A stretch of 64,000 nt of DNA, from NCBI RefSeq assembly GCF_022414535.1, contig NZ_JADWYM010000006.1, positions 124,001 to 188,000 of the forward strand, in the 5' to 3' direction. The stretch comes from Streptomyces sp. MUM 2J (GTDB lineage: Bacteria > Actinomycetota > Actinomycetes > Streptomycetales > Streptomycetaceae). Under the pieces are notes generated by a model. That model was not told the DNA's origin. It made no database searches and saw nothing but the letters and a program-made list of their open reading frames with translations. This document shows, piece by piece, positions 8,895-18,305 of this stretch (positions are counted from its first letter, which is position 1; each line of letters opens with the position of its first letter). Made by a program: the position numbers and the translations under genes.

Positions 8895-9371
8895 TCACTG
8901 CACGCAGAACTCGTTGCCCTCCGGATCGGACATCACCACCCACTGGCCCGACGGTTCCTGCACCCGCCGCAGCACCTTCGCGCCCAGCGCCTCCAGCCGC
9001 TCCACCTCGGCGTCGCGCCGGTCCCGGCCGGCGTGCAGGTCGAGGTGGAGCCGGTTCTTGACGGTCTTCGGCTCCGGTACGCGCTGGAACAGCAGCCGTC
9101 GGCCCAGCCCGGTGCCGCTGGCCTCGTCGTAGGGGTCGTCGGGGTGGCGTACGGCGATCAGGTCCCGGAAGGCGGGGCGGCCGTGGAACTCGACGGTGGC
9201 CGCGCCGGGCAGTGCGCCGAGTTGCAGCAGCCGTTCGACGAGTGCGCTGTTGTCCTCGATCTCGTAGTGCAGGGCGGCGGCCCAGAAGTCGGCCTGGGCG
9301 TGGGGGTCGGCGGCGTCGACGACGAGCTTCCAGTGCAGGGGTGCGGGTGTCGGAGTCATGTAGTCACCCAT
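8895..9371 (-). CDS. VOC-family (glyoxalase-like) protein
   Basis: Protein of about 158 residues of the vicinal-oxygen-chelate superfamily, type glyoxalase-like domain. It starts with LHWKLVVDAADPHAQADFWAAAL, the classic beta-alpha opening. A second half contains KNRLHLDLHAG, with a metal-ligand-type histidine, and it ends WVVMSDPEGNEFCV, the usual closing strand with the glutamate ligand. The reaction cannot be predicted. Starts at ATG 9371 and ATG 9359 are both possible; neither has a strong ribosome-binding site. Confidence 0.8.
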   Translation of the reverse strand: MGDYMTPTPAPLHWKLVVDAADPHAQADFWAAALHYEIEDNSALVERLLQLGALPGAATVEFHGRPAFRDLIAVRHPDDPYDEASGTGLGRRLLFQRVPEPKTVKNRLHLDLHAGRDRRDAEVERLEALGAKVLRRVQEPSGQWVVMSDPEGNEFCVQ

Positions 9372-9591
9372 AGGGGTTCCACGCGTGGGTGGGCAACGGA
9401 AACGCCGGAGGAGCCGCGAACGGCCGGGGGATCGGTGCGGGTGACCCCTGGGAAGGGCCGTGACACCGGACCGATGCTGGTCCCGCACGGCGTCGGGGCC
9501 CACGGCGTCGGCCCCGGAGGTCCTGCCCGAGTCGCCGCCCACGGGTGGTCCGGGCGCCTTCACCCCTGCGGGCCAGGCCGCTGCGCCGGTT

Positions 9592-10686
9592 CTACGGGCC
9601 GGTGCCCGCGTCCAGCAGGTCCGCGCCGGACGCGGAAGGCAGGCCCTCCGCGCTGCGTGCCGCGCCGGGGGAACCGGCCGTCGCGGTCGTGTCCGTCCTC
9701 GCGCCGCCACCGGCCGTCACGGCGGTGCCGAGGGCGCCGTTGCGGCTTCCGGCCGGGCCCCGGGCCCCGATCCCGCTGTCGGCCCTGATGGCGATCCGGG
9801 ACCTGCGCGAGGCACGCCAGGCGTCGGCCGTGAGCAGCACCAGTGCCAGCCACACCAGGGCGAAACCGGCCCAGCGTTCGGGCGGCATCTCCTCGCCGAA
9901 GTAGAGGACACCCAGCAGGAACTGGAAGACGGGCGCCAGGTACTGCAGCAGACCCAGTGTCGACAGCGGAACCCGGATCGCCGCCGCGCCGAAGCAGACC
10001 AGGGGCAGCGCCGTGACGACGCCGGTCGACGCGAGCAGGGCGGCGTGGCCGGCGCCCCCGGTCGTGAACGTCGAGCGGCCGTGGGTGGTCAGCCACAGCA
10101 GATAGGCGAGTGCGGGCAGGAACTGGATCGCGGTCTCGGCGGCGAGCGACTCCACGCCGCCGAGGTTGACCTTCTTCTTCACGAGGCCGTAGGTGGCGAA
10201 GGAGAAGGCGAGGCAGAGTGAGATCCACGGCGGGCGGCCGTAGGCGACGGTCAGGACCGCGACGGCTCCGGCGGCCACGCCGACCGCGACCCACTGCACC
10301 GGTCGCAGCCGCTCCTTGAGGATCAGCACGCCCATGGCGATGGTGACCAGCGGGTTGATGAAGTAGCCGAGGGAGGCCTCGACGACGTGCCCGGCGTTCA
10401 CCGCCCAGATGTACACGCCCCAGTTGACGGTGATGACGGTCGCGGCGATCGCGACGAGCCCCAGCCGCCGCGGCTGCCGCAGCAGCTCACCGGCCCAGGC
10501 CCATCGCCGTACGAAGGCCAGCGCCACCGCGACGGCGACCAGCGACCACACCATCCGGTGGGCGAGGATCTCCACCGCGCCGGCGGGCTTCAGCAGGGGC
10601 CAGAACAGGGGGACGAGCCCCCACATCCCGTAGGCCGCGAAGCCGTTCAGCAGTCCTATGTGCCGCTCGCCCTTGGATGTGCCCAC
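9592..10686 (-). CDS. rarD: RarD-type EamA/DMT family transporter
   Basis: Integral membrane protein of 364 residues with ten predicted hydrophobic segments in two EamA repeats. LNGFAAYGMWGLVPLFWP at the start and WGVYIWAVNAGHVVEASLGYF are characteristic of RarD. LKERLRPVQWVAVGVAA and the final PPERWAGFALVWLALVLL are the paired half-repeat ends. It is probably a small-molecule exporter, as for other drug/metabolite transporters; RarD was originally linked to chloramphenicol sensitivity. GTG 10686 has GGGAGG upstream. The C-terminal ~55 residues are a low-complexity tail. Confidence 0.88.
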   Translation of the reverse strand: MGTSKGERHIGLLNGFAAYGMWGLVPLFWPLLKPAGAVEILAHRMVWSLVAVAVALAFVRRWAWAGELLRQPRRLGLVAIAATVITVNWGVYIWAVNAGHVVEASLGYFINPLVTIAMGVLILKERLRPVQWVAVGVAAGAVAVLTVAYGRPPWISLCLAFSFATYGLVKKKVNLGGVESLAAETAIQFLPALAYLLWLTTHGRSTFTTGGAGHAALLASTGVVTALPLVCFGAAAIRVPLSTLGLLQYLAPVFQFLLGVLYFGEEMPPERWAGFALVWLALVLLTADAWRASRRSRIAIRADSGIGARGPAGSRNGALGTAVTAGGGARTDTTATAGSPGAARSAEGLPSASGADLLDAGTGP

Positions 10687-10790
10687 CGGCCCCTCCCTCT
10701 CCCGTTCGCCGGAACGACGGTAACGCCGATCACCACCACCTGTCATGCCCGTATCGCCATACGGTCATGACAGGTGGGGAAGGGTGCGGG

Positions 10791-11645
10791 TCAGCCCTTG
10801 AGTGCGGCGGCGACGGCCTCGCCGAGCGGCGTGGTGGGGCGGCCGTTCAGGCGGGACAGGTCCCCGGTGGAGACGACCAGTTCACCCTTCTCGATGGAGG
10901 CGTCCGCGCCCGCCAGCATCGCCGCGAAGGGTGCGGGCAGCCCGGCGTCGGTGAGGATGCCGGTGAGGGCGTCGACGGACACCGGGGTGTAGGTGATCTC
11001 CTCGCCCGTCTGCCGGCTCAGCTCCGCCGCGAACTCGGCCAAGCCCCAGGCGGTGTCGCCGCCCAGTTCGTACGTCCGGTTCTCGTGTCCCTCACCGGTC
11101 AGGACGGCGACGGCGGCACCTGCGTAGTCGGCCCGCGAGGCGGAGGAGACGCGGCCCTCGCCGGCCGCGGCGACGACGGCGTGGTGCTCCAGGACGGGGG
11201 CGAGGTTCTCGGTGTAGTTCTCGTGGTACCAGCCGTTGCGGAGCAACGTGTACGGCACACCGGAGCCGACCAGGATCTCCTCGGTGGCGCGGTGGTCGTC
11301 GGCGAGCGCGGCGGTCAGCGTCACCGGCGCGCTCGTGTACGCGAGCAGCGCCACGCCGGCCGCCCGGGCGGCGTCGATGACGACCTTGTGCTGCTGCGGG
11401 CGGCCCTTGTCGAACTCGTTGCCCGAGATCAGCAGCACCTTGTCACCGGCGGCGAAGAGGCCGTCGAAGGTCTCGGGCGCGTTGTAGTCGGCGACGGCGA
11501 GCCGGACGCCGCGTTCGGCGAGGTCGGCGGCCTTCGCCCGGTCGCGTACGACGGCGGTGATCTGGTCCGCGGGGACCTTCTCCAGCAACTGCTCCACGAC
11601 GTGGCGGCCGAGCTTTCCGGTGGCTCCGGTGATGACGATGCTCAT
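10791..11645 (-). CDS. NAD(P)H-binding NmrA-like oxidoreductase (QOR2 type)
   Basis: Atypical short-chain dehydrogenase of 284 residues. The Rossmann motif GATGKLGRHVVEQLL lies at residues 7-21, followed by VVRDRAKAADLAERGVRL. ALLAYTSAP replaces the usual YxxxK region, and PYTLLRNGWYHENY is typical of the QorB/NmrA group. This family reduces quinones or acts as a redox sensor. It is transcribed divergently from an HxlR regulator with only 99 bases between them. HxlR/QOR2 pairs are common and usually respond to electrophiles or quinones. Confidence 0.88.
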   Translation of the reverse strand: MSIVITGATGKLGRHVVEQLLEKVPADQITAVVRDRAKAADLAERGVRLAVADYNAPETFDGLFAAGDKVLLISGNEFDKGRPQQHKVVIDAARAAGVALLAYTSAPVTLTAALADDHRATEEILVGSGVPYTLLRNGWYHENYTENLAPVLEHHAVVAAAGEGRVSSASRADYAGAAVAVLTGEGHENRTYELGGDTAWGLAEFAAELSRQTGEEITYTPVSVDALTGILTDAGLPAPFAAMLAGADASIEKGELVVSTGDLSRLNGRPTTPLGEAVAAALKG

Positions 11646-11716
11646 GGTGCGGGATCTCCTCGTGGTCTCTCGATGACGTCCGGAACTAACCATAAGGAAG
11701 GCGCTAACTGTTCGAA

Positions 11717-11741
11717 AGTACCCACTCTGAAGTAAGGTACT
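11717..11741. promoter_or_regulatory. Probable HxlR operator in the divergent promoter
   Basis: An inverted repeat AGTACC (11717-11722) / GGTACT (11736-11741) lies in the 99-bp divergent region. It overlaps TAAGGT (11733-11738), a -10-like hexamer six bases before the hxlR-type ATG. Binding of the HxlR protein here could control both genes. Confidence 0.5.
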
Positions 11742-11744
11742 GGC

Positions 11745-12149
11745 ATGGAGGTAAGTGACGCAGGGGTCGACTGGAAGGCCGAGGGCGACGGGATGTGTCC
11801 CTCGCGCCAGGTGCTGGAGCACGTCACCAGCCGCTGGGGGGTCCTCGTACTGATGCGCCTGCTGGAGCGCTCCTACCGGTTCGGCGAGCTGCGCCGGGCC
11901 ATCGGCAGGGTCAGCGAGAAGATGCTCACCCAGACCCTGCAGACCCTGGAGCGCGACGGCCTGGTCCACCGCGACGCCAAGCCCGTGATCCCGCCGCGGG
12001 TCGACTACTCGCTCACCGGCCTGGGGCGTGAGGCGGCCGACCAGGTGCGGGCGCTGGCCCTGTGGACGGACCGGCGCACGGCCGAGGTCGAGAAGGCCCG
12101 CCGGGCATACGACGAGGCCCGGGCACAGCGGCCCGGGCCTCGCGTGTGA
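11745..12149 (+). CDS. HxlR-family transcriptional regulator
   Basis: Winged-helix regulator of 134 residues. The HxlR core is clear: CPSRQVLEHVTSRWGVLVLM, with the N-terminal cysteine that many members use as a redox or electrophile sensor. Then follow RFGELRRAIGRVSEKMLTQTL as the recognition region and the wing YSLTGLGRE. It probably represses the divergent NAD(P)H-binding gene and itself. TAAGGT lies exactly six bases before the ATG, so the mRNA may be leaderless. Confidence 0.9.
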   Translation: MEVSDAGVDWKAEGDGMCPSRQVLEHVTSRWGVLVLMRLLERSYRFGELRRAIGRVSEKMLTQTLQTLERDGLVHRDAKPVIPPRVDYSLTGLGREAADQVRALALWTDRRTAEVEKARRAYDEARAQRPGPRV

Positions 12150-12197
12150 GGGGTGGGACGGCCTCGCTGACGTGGTGCGCACGGCGCGGCGGTCGCT

Positions 12198-12239
12198 CAC
12201 GGCTGCGGCCCGGGCGAGGTGGCCCGGGCCGCAGCCGTG
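12198..12239. terminator. Strong bidirectional terminator hairpin
   Basis: A perfect 18-bp inverted repeat (arms 12198-12215 and 12222-12239, containing GGCTGCGGCCCGGGC and its complement) lies between the convergent hxlR-type gene and korB. A second perfect hairpin (GAGGCCCGGGC, arms 12114-12124 and 12131-12141) is embedded in the 3' end of the regulator gene. Confidence 0.75.
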
Positions 12240-12257
12240 CGGTGCGTGGACACCGGC

Positions 12258-13349
12258 TCAGCCGACGACCGTCCAGGTGTCGCCGCCGGCGAGCAGGGCG
12301 GCCAGGTCGCCCTTGCCCTTCTGCTCGACCGCGGTGTCGAGTTGCTCCGCCATCCGGGTGCCGTAGACCGGGCGGTCCACGGAGCGGAAGACCCCGATCG
12401 GAGTGTGGTGCAGGGTGTCGGGGTCGGCGAGCCGGGACAGCGCGAAGGCGGTGGTCGGGGACGCGGCGTGCGCGTCGTGGACCAGGATCTCCGCCTCGTT
12501 CTGCGCGGTGACGTCGACCACCTCCAGCTCGCCCGTCGTCCGGTCGCGGACGACACCGCGGGAGCCGCCCTCACCGCCGAAACGGATCGGCCGGCCGTGC
12601 TCCAGCCGGATCACGGCCTCATCGGCCCGCTGCTTGTCCTTCAGGGCGTCGAAGGCACCGTCGTTGAAGATGTTGCAGTTCTGGTAGATCTCGATCAGCG
12701 CCGTGCCCGGGTGCGCGGCGGCCTGCCGCAGCACCTCGGTCAGGTGCTTGCGGTCGGAGTCGATCGTGCGGGCCACGAAGGAGGCCTCAGCGCCGAGGGC
12801 CAGCGACACCGGGTTGAAGGGCGCGTCCAGCGACCCCATCGGCGTCGACTTGGTGATCTTGCCGATCTCGGAGGTGGGGGAGTACTGCCCCTTGGTCAGG
12901 CCGTAGATCCGGTTGTTGAACAGCAGGATCTTGAGGTTGACATTGCGGCGCAGGGCGTGGATGAGGTGGTTGCCGCCGATCGACAGCGCGTCGCCGTCGC
13001 CGGTGACGACCCAGACCGACAGGTCGCGCCGGCTGGCCGCCAGTCCGGTGGCGATGGCCGGGGCCCGGCCGTGGATCGAGTGCATCCCGTAGGTGTTCAT
13101 GTAGTACGGGAAACGGGAGGAGCAGCCGATGCCGGAGACGAAGACGATGTTCTCCCGGGCCACCCCGAGTTCCGGCATGAAGCCCTGCACGGCCGCGAGG
13201 ATCGCGTAGTCACCGCAGCCCGGGCACCAGCGCACCTCCTGATCGGACTTGAAGTCCTTCATGGTCTGCCGGGCCTCGGCCCTGGGGACGAGCGAGAGCG
13301 CCTCGACCACGCCCGTGCCCTGCCTGGACGAACCGTTCGTCTCAGCCAT
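12258..13349 (-). CDS. korB: 2-oxoacid:ferredoxin oxidoreductase, beta subunit
   Basis: TPP-binding beta subunit (363 residues) of 2-oxoglutarate:ferredoxin oxidoreductase, which oxidatively decarboxylates a 2-oxoacid to its acyl-CoA and reduces ferredoxin. The cysteines of the [4Fe-4S] cluster are in WCPGCGDY, GIGCSSRFPYY and NCNIFND. The TPP/Mg motif is GDGDALSIGGNH continuing to NNRIYGLT. It overlaps korA by eight bases (ATG 13349 lies before the korA stop), so the two are co-translated. No dedicated ferredoxin gene is adjacent. Confidence 0.93.
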   Translation of the reverse strand: MAETNGSSRQGTGVVEALSLVPRAEARQTMKDFKSDQEVRWCPGCGDYAILAAVQGFMPELGVARENIVFVSGIGCSSRFPYYMNTYGMHSIHGRAPAIATGLAASRRDLSVWVVTGDGDALSIGGNHLIHALRRNVNLKILLFNNRIYGLTKGQYSPTSEIGKITKSTPMGSLDAPFNPVSLALGAEASFVARTIDSDRKHLTEVLRQAAAHPGTALIEIYQNCNIFNDGAFDALKDKQRADEAVIRLEHGRPIRFGGEGGSRGVVRDRTTGELEVVDVTAQNEAEILVHDAHAASPTTAFALSRLADPDTLHHTPIGVFRSVDRPVYGTRMAEQLDTAVEQKGKGDLAALLAGGDTWTVVG

Positions 13350-15273
13350 CGATGGCCTCCTTCAGCGCCGTGGCGAGCTGTTCCGCCTTGAACGGCATTC
13401 CGTTGACCTGGTTGTACGAGCGGGCGTCGACCAGGTATCTGGCCCGGATCAGCATGGCGAGCTGGCCGAGGTTCATCTCGGGGACCACGACCTTGTCGTA
13501 GCGCTTCAGCACGTCGCCGAGGTTGCGCGGGAAGGGGTTGAGGTGACGCAGATGGGCCTGCGCGATCGACTCGCCGGCCGTGCGCAGCCGCCGGACGGCC
13601 GCGGTGATCGGCCCGTAGGTCGAGCCCCAGCCGAGCACCAGGGTCCCGGCGGCGCCCTGAGGGTCGTCGACCTCCAGGTCCGGGACGTCGATGCCGTCGA
13701 TCTTCGCCTGGCGGGTGCGGACCATGAAGTCGTGGTTGGCGGGGGCGTAGGAGATGTTGCCCGTGCCGTCCTCCTTCTCGATGCCGCCGATGCGGTGCTC
13801 CAGGCCCGGCGTGCCCGGGACCGCCCAGGGCCGGGCGAGGGTCTGCGGGTCGCGCTTGTACGGCCAGAACACCTCGGTGCCGTCGTCCAGGGTGTGGTTC
13901 GGTCCCTGCGCGAACTGCACCCGCAGGTCGGGCAGCTCGTCCAGGTCGGGGATCCGCCACGGTTCGCTGCCGTTCGCCAGGTATCCGTCCGAGAGCAGCA
14001 TCACCGGGGTGCGGTAGGCCAGGGCGATACGGGCGGCCTCCAGCGCGGCGCCGAAGCAGTCCGCGGGCGTCTTCGGCGCGATCACCGGGACCGGCGCCTC
14101 ACCGTTGCGGCCGAACATCGCCTGGAGCAGGTCGGCCTGCTCGGTCTTGGTCGGCAGTCCGGTGGACGGCCCGCCGCGCTGGATGTCGACCACCAGCAGC
14201 GGCAGCTCCAGGGACACGGCCAGACCGATGGTCTCGGCCTTCAGCGCCACACCCGGGCCGGAGGTGGTGGTCACCGCCAGCGATCCTCCGAAGGCCGCGC
14301 CCAGCGCGGCACCGATACCGGCGATCTCGTCCTCGGCCTGGAAGGAGCGCACGCCGAAGTTCTTGTGCCGGCTCAGCTCGTGCAGGATGTCGGAGGCCGG
14401 GGTGATCGGATAGGAGCCCAGGAACAGCGGCAGATCGGCCTGGCGGGAGGCCGCGACCAGGCCGTAGGCCAGGGCCAGGTTGCCGGAGATGTTGCGGTAC
14501 GTGCCCGGCGGGAACGCGGTCGCGGCCGGGGCGACCTCGTAGGAGACGGCGAAGTCCTCCGTCGTCTCCCCGAAGTTCCAGCCCGCCCGGAACGCGGTGA
14601 TGTTCGCCGCGGCGATGTCCGGCTTCTTGCCGAACTTCGACTTCAGGAACGCCTCGGTGCCCTCCGTCGGCCGGTTGTACATCCACGACAGCAGACCGAG
14701 CGCGAACATGTTCTTGCTGCGCTCCGCCTCCTTGCGGCTGAGGTCGAACTCCTTCAGCGCCTCGACCGTCAGCGCGGTCAGCGGCACCGGGTGCAGGCTG
14801 TAGCCGTCGAGGGAGCCGTCCTCCAGGGGCGAGGTCTCGTACCCGACCTTCTGCATCGCCCGCTTGGTGAACTCGTCCGTGTTGACGATGATCTCCGCGC
14901 CGCGCGGTAGATCGCCCACGTTCGCCTTGAGGGCGGCCGGGTTCATCGCGACCAGCACGTTCGGAGCGTCGCCCGGGGTGAGGATGTCGTGGTCGGCGAA
15001 ATGCAGCTGGAAGGAGGAGACGCCGGGCAGGGTTCCGGCGGGCGCACGGATCTCGGCGGGGAAGTTCGGCAGGGTCGACAGGTCGTTGCCGAAGGACGCC
15101 GTCTCCGAGGTGAACCGGTCGCCGGTGAGCTGCATCCCGTCGCCCGAGTCCCCTGCGAACCTGATGATCACCCGGTCCAGCCGGCGGACGTCCTTCGTCC
15201 CGGCCGGTTTCCGCTGCTCTCCTACGACGGTGGTGTCGGTCTGCTCCGCTGGACTGCTGACCTGGCTGGTCAC
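13342..15273 (-). CDS. korA: 2-oxoacid:ferredoxin oxidoreductase, fused gamma-alpha subunit
   Basis: Protein of 643 residues. The N-terminal ~190 residues are the gamma domain (RVIIRFAGDSGDGMQLTGDRF, then NVLVAMNPAALK). The rest is the alpha subunit with the pyrimidine-binding region (SYPITPASDILHEL, the FQAEDEIAGIGAALGAAF block with its catalytic-type glutamate, TTTSGPGVALKAETIGLA) and domain II near the C-terminus. This gamma-alpha fusion with a separate beta subunit is the usual actinobacterial Kor layout. It is first gene of the korAB operon. The ATG is at 15273 with an AGGGAGGTCC ribosome-binding site. Confidence 0.93.
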   Translation of the reverse strand: MTSQVSSPAEQTDTTVVGEQRKPAGTKDVRRLDRVIIRFAGDSGDGMQLTGDRFTSETASFGNDLSTLPNFPAEIRAPAGTLPGVSSFQLHFADHDILTPGDAPNVLVAMNPAALKANVGDLPRGAEIIVNTDEFTKRAMQKVGYETSPLEDGSLDGYSLHPVPLTALTVEALKEFDLSRKEAERSKNMFALGLLSWMYNRPTEGTEAFLKSKFGKKPDIAAANITAFRAGWNFGETTEDFAVSYEVAPAATAFPPGTYRNISGNLALAYGLVAASRQADLPLFLGSYPITPASDILHELSRHKNFGVRSFQAEDEIAGIGAALGAAFGGSLAVTTTSGPGVALKAETIGLAVSLELPLLVVDIQRGGPSTGLPTKTEQADLLQAMFGRNGEAPVPVIAPKTPADCFGAALEAARIALAYRTPVMLLSDGYLANGSEPWRIPDLDELPDLRVQFAQGPNHTLDDGTEVFWPYKRDPQTLARPWAVPGTPGLEHRIGGIEKEDGTGNISYAPANHDFMVRTRQAKIDGIDVPDLEVDDPQGAAGTLVLGWGSTYGPITAAVRRLRTAGESIAQAHLRHLNPFPRNLGDVLKRYDKVVVPEMNLGQLAMLIRARYLVDARSYNQVNGMPFKAEQLATALKEAIDG

Positions 15274-15831
15274 TGAACTGGACCTCCCTCGAGGCGGCTG
15301 TCGGGGAGGGACCTTCCCAAGGTCCTCCCAATATCAACCCTACGTCTCTAAGGGCTGCCTTCCCTGGGTCTTTCGCATCACGGACACGACGCGGCAGGGC
15401 ACCATGGCTCCGCTTGGCGGCACGCCCGGCACGCCGGCCGGGCATGATCGCGGCGTCGGCGGGGCGGGCCCCCTGGCACGGCCGACCGTGGTCCGGATTC
15501 CGGTTCGATTCCGGTCCGGGCGTGGCCGAGTGGTCTGACCTGTACACGGCCCCGTGGACCGGTCCGGGCGCGGTGTGCCGCCCCCGACCTGCCGGGGCCC
15601 TGAGCGGCGCCGTGTGCGCCCCCTGTGCCCGCGTGCACACGGTTGTGCACGGTTGTGCTCTCTTCTGTGCGGAAGAGCCCGCGATGTGCCTCTTCCCGGA
15701 GGACGTGCACCGTACGTGCCGCGGTTTCCGGCGGGGCCCCGGGAGCGGACGACCGGCCCCGGTCGGGACGGACCGGGGCGTGTCGGGGCGGACCGGGGCG
15801 TGTCGGGGCGGGTGGGGCCGGACGGGGTCCG
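15274..15831. other. Intergenic region between korA and the response regulator
   Basis: About 560 bases without a supported gene. It should hold the korA promoter. A perfect 20-bp tandem duplication (units 15771-15790 and 15791-15810, GACCGGGGCG-TGTCGGGGCG) lies near the response-regulator stop. A short segment near 15495-15515 resembles a tRNA T-loop but has no acceptor stem. Confidence 0.4.
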
Positions 15832-16512
15832 TCAGGAGTTGAGGTAGGTCAGTACGGCCAGGACCCTGCGGTGGTCGCCCTGGCTCGGGGACAGGCCGAG
15901 TTTGAGGAAGATGTTGCTGACGTGCTTCTCGACCGCCCCGTCGCTCACCACCAGCTGCCGGGCGATCGCCGAGTTCGTCCGCCCCTCCGCCATCAGGCCC
16001 AGCACCTCCCGCTCCCGCGGGGTCAGCCCGGCCAGCACGTCCTGCTTCCGGCTGCGCCCGAGCAACTGTGCGACCACCTCGGGGTCGAGCGCCGTACCGC
16101 CCCCGGCCACCCGCACCACCGCGTCCACGAACTCCCGCACCTCGGCCACCCGGTCCTTGAGCAGGTAGCCCACGCCGCGGCTGGAACCGGCCAGGAGTTC
16201 GGTGGCGTACCGCTCCTCCACGTACTGCGACAGCACCAGCACCCCGAGCCCCGGGTGCGCCCGGCGCAGCTGCACGGCGGCCCGGACTCCCTCGTCCGTG
16301 TGCGTGGGCGGCATCCGCACGTCGGCGACGACCACGTCGGGCAGCGCGTTCTCCGCGTCCAGCTCGGTGATCGTCTTCACCAGCGCCTCGCCGTCCCCGA
16401 CACCGGCCACGACGTCGTGCCCGAGGTCGGTCAGCAACCTGGTCAGGCCCTCCCGCAGCAGCACCGAGTCCTCGGCGATGACCACCCGCACCCTGTTCTC
16501 CACGTTCTCCAC
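15832..16512 (-). CDS. LuxR/NarL-type response regulator
   Basis: Two-component response regulator of 226 residues. The receiver domain shows VVIAEDS, the phospho-acceptor aspartate in VVVADVRMPP, VLVLSQY and the lysine in YLLKDRV. A LuxR helix-turn-helix follows: LTPREREVLGLMAEGRTNSAIA and VEKHVSNIFLKLGL. I place the start at GTG 16512, since GGGGGAG lies nine bases upstream; an in-frame ATG at 16560 lacks a site. It is downstream of two tandem histidine kinases on the same strand and is probably phosphorylated by one or both. Confidence 0.9.
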   Translation of the reverse strand: MENVENRVRVVIAEDSVLLREGLTRLLTDLGHDVVAGVGDGEALVKTITELDAENALPDVVVADVRMPPTHTDEGVRAAVQLRRAHPGLGVLVLSQYVEERYATELLAGSSRGVGYLLKDRVAEVREFVDAVVRVAGGGTALDPEVVAQLLGRSRKQDVLAGLTPREREVLGLMAEGRTNSAIARQLVVSDGAVEKHVSNIFLKLGLSPSQGDHRRVLAVLTYLNS

Positions 16513-16718
16513 GATCTTCTGCTCCCCCACACGCACGCGGTCCGGCAACACGTCCAGCATTCCAGCATCGGGAACGGACTGCCGTCGTGCGGTGCGATCC
16601 GGAGGCGCCGGGGCGGGCGTCCGGCTGTCCGGCGGGGGCGAGCGGGAGAGGCCGGCTACCGGGCACGAGCGCCGGCGGGGCACCGGGGGCGCGGCGCCCG
16701 GCCGGGGTGGCGGCACCG

Positions 16719-18065
16719 TCAGCCCCGCCACGGCAGCTCCGCCGTCACCCGGGTCGGCCCGCCCGCCGGCGAGTCCACCAGCAGGATCCCGTCCACCGCG
16801 TCCAGGCGCTCCGCCAGCCCCGCCAGCCCGGACCCGCCGGCCGGAGCGGCGTCCGCGCCGCCCACCCCGTCGTCCGCCACCTGGATCATCAGCCGGTCCG
16901 TCGACCGCCACACGTCCACCGAGGCCGACCGGGCCCCGCTGTGCTTGCTGATGTTCTGCAGCAGCTCGGACACCGTGAAGTACGCGATCCCCTCGATCGC
17001 CGGCGCCGGCCGCGACGGCAGGTCCACCTCCACCGTCACCGGTACGGTGCAGCGGGAGGCGACCGAGGACAGCGCCGCGTCCAGGCCGCGGTCGGTGAGC
17101 ACCGCCGGATGGATGCCCCGGGCCAGGTCCCGCAGCTCCTGCAGCGCCGTCTTCACCTCGCCGTGCGCCTCGTCCACCATCCGCGCCGCCGCCTGCGGGT
17201 CCTCCCGCAGTTTCTCCCGGGCGAGCCCCAGATCCATGGCCAGGTTGACCAGCCGGGCCTGCGCCCCGTCGTGCAGATCCCGCTCGATGCGCCGCAGGTC
17301 GGCGGCGGCGGTGTCCACCACGACCCCCCGGTCCGACTCCAGCTCCACCACCCGCGACGCCAGCCGCGACGGCCCGAGCAGCCCGTGCACGAGCAGCCGG
17401 TCCACCGTGGTCAGCGCCCGCACGATCCACGGCGCCGCCAGAGTGAAGAGCAACCCCACCGACGCCGTCACCGTGATCTCGAACGGGTTGTCCAGATAGA
17501 CGCGGTGCTGCTCGTCGCCGTACAGCTGCAAGCCGCCCTGACCGCCGTAGACCGGGAAGAGCCAGAACCACAGCGGGTACGTCAGCAGCGCCCAGCCGTA
17601 CGCCCACACGGTCACCGCGACGGAGAAGGAGAGCACCGCCCACGGGAAGTGCAGCACCGCGTACAGCAGGTGCCGCCACGACGCGCCGCTCTTCAGGACG
17701 GCGACCGTCCAGCCCATCGGGCCCGTGCCGCGCACCCGCAGCGGCTCCGGCTCGTCCACCTCCAGCCCCAGCAGCCCGCGTGCCCGGGCCCGCTCCAGCA
17801 TCCCGAGAGCGCGGCAGCCGGCCAGCGCCGCCGCCAGCACCGGAATGCCGAGGAAGGTCACGAGCAGGCCCGTGCCGAGCGCGACCATCGTCACCGCGTA
17901 CGTGAACATCAGGATGCCCATCGGCAGGTTCAGCAGCACGTACGCGAACTCGCGCCAGCTGCGAGCCTCGAACGGTGCCCGCAGCGCGGCCGGCAGCCGG
18001 GGCCGCCGGGCGCTGCCGTCCTCGAACCCCTGCCGGTGGTGCCGTTCCCCGTACCTCATGGCCAT
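16719..18065 (-). CDS. Sensor histidine kinase (HisKA_3), paralogue 1
   Basis: Membrane histidine kinase of 448 residues. The N-terminal half has four to five hydrophobic segments in a putative-sensor domain (FAYVLLNLPMGILMFTYAVT, then LLVTFLGIPVLAAALAG). The dimerisation domain has the phospho-acceptor histidine in IERDLHDGAQARLVNLAMDLG. The ATPase domain shows TVSELLQNISKHSGA (N box), VADDGVGGAD and GSGLAGLAERLDAVDG (G boxes). It lies between its paralogue and the response regulator. ATG 18065 and ATG 18059 are both possible. It is nearly identical in the catalytic part to the upstream kinase. Confidence 0.88.
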   Translation of the reverse strand: MAMRYGERHHRQGFEDGSARRPRLPAALRAPFEARSWREFAYVLLNLPMGILMFTYAVTMVALGTGLLVTFLGIPVLAAALAGCRALGMLERARARGLLGLEVDEPEPLRVRGTGPMGWTVAVLKSGASWRHLLYAVLHFPWAVLSFSVAVTVWAYGWALLTYPLWFWLFPVYGGQGGLQLYGDEQHRVYLDNPFEITVTASVGLLFTLAAPWIVRALTTVDRLLVHGLLGPSRLASRVVELESDRGVVVDTAAADLRRIERDLHDGAQARLVNLAMDLGLAREKLREDPQAAARMVDEAHGEVKTALQELRDLARGIHPAVLTDRGLDAALSSVASRCTVPVTVEVDLPSRPAPAIEGIAYFTVSELLQNISKHSGARSASVDVWRSTDRLMIQVADDGVGGADAAPAGGSGLAGLAERLDAVDGILLVDSPAGGPTRVTAELPWRG

Positions 18066-18305
18066 GGCCGTCGTCCGTTCCGCTCGTCGTCGTGCGCCCG
18101 TTGCCCGGTCCGCCCGCCACCCGGCCGGTCCGTCGTCCCCGCCGGGTGTCCGGCCGCCCTGCGCGCGGCGCGGCCGGCATGCCGGTGGGGACGTCGTGAG
18201 GTCCGGCCGAGGGGCGGTCGGCTGTCGTACCTCCACCCTGCTGCGCCCCGGGCCGCCGGACCATGGAGTGCGTCGGCGTCCCGGACGGGGGGTTTCCCCC
18301 ACCCC

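Noticed and set aside
15490..15540. Segment resembling a tRNA T-loop (GGTTCGATTCC) followed by a GGCCGAGTGG D-arm-like piece
   Set aside because: The parts are in the wrong order and no acceptor or anticodon stem can be drawn, so no tRNA was called.
14099..16666. Long minus-strand open frame spanning korA, the intergenic region and the response regulator
   Set aside because: It runs in another frame of two well-supported genes and has no coherent domain.
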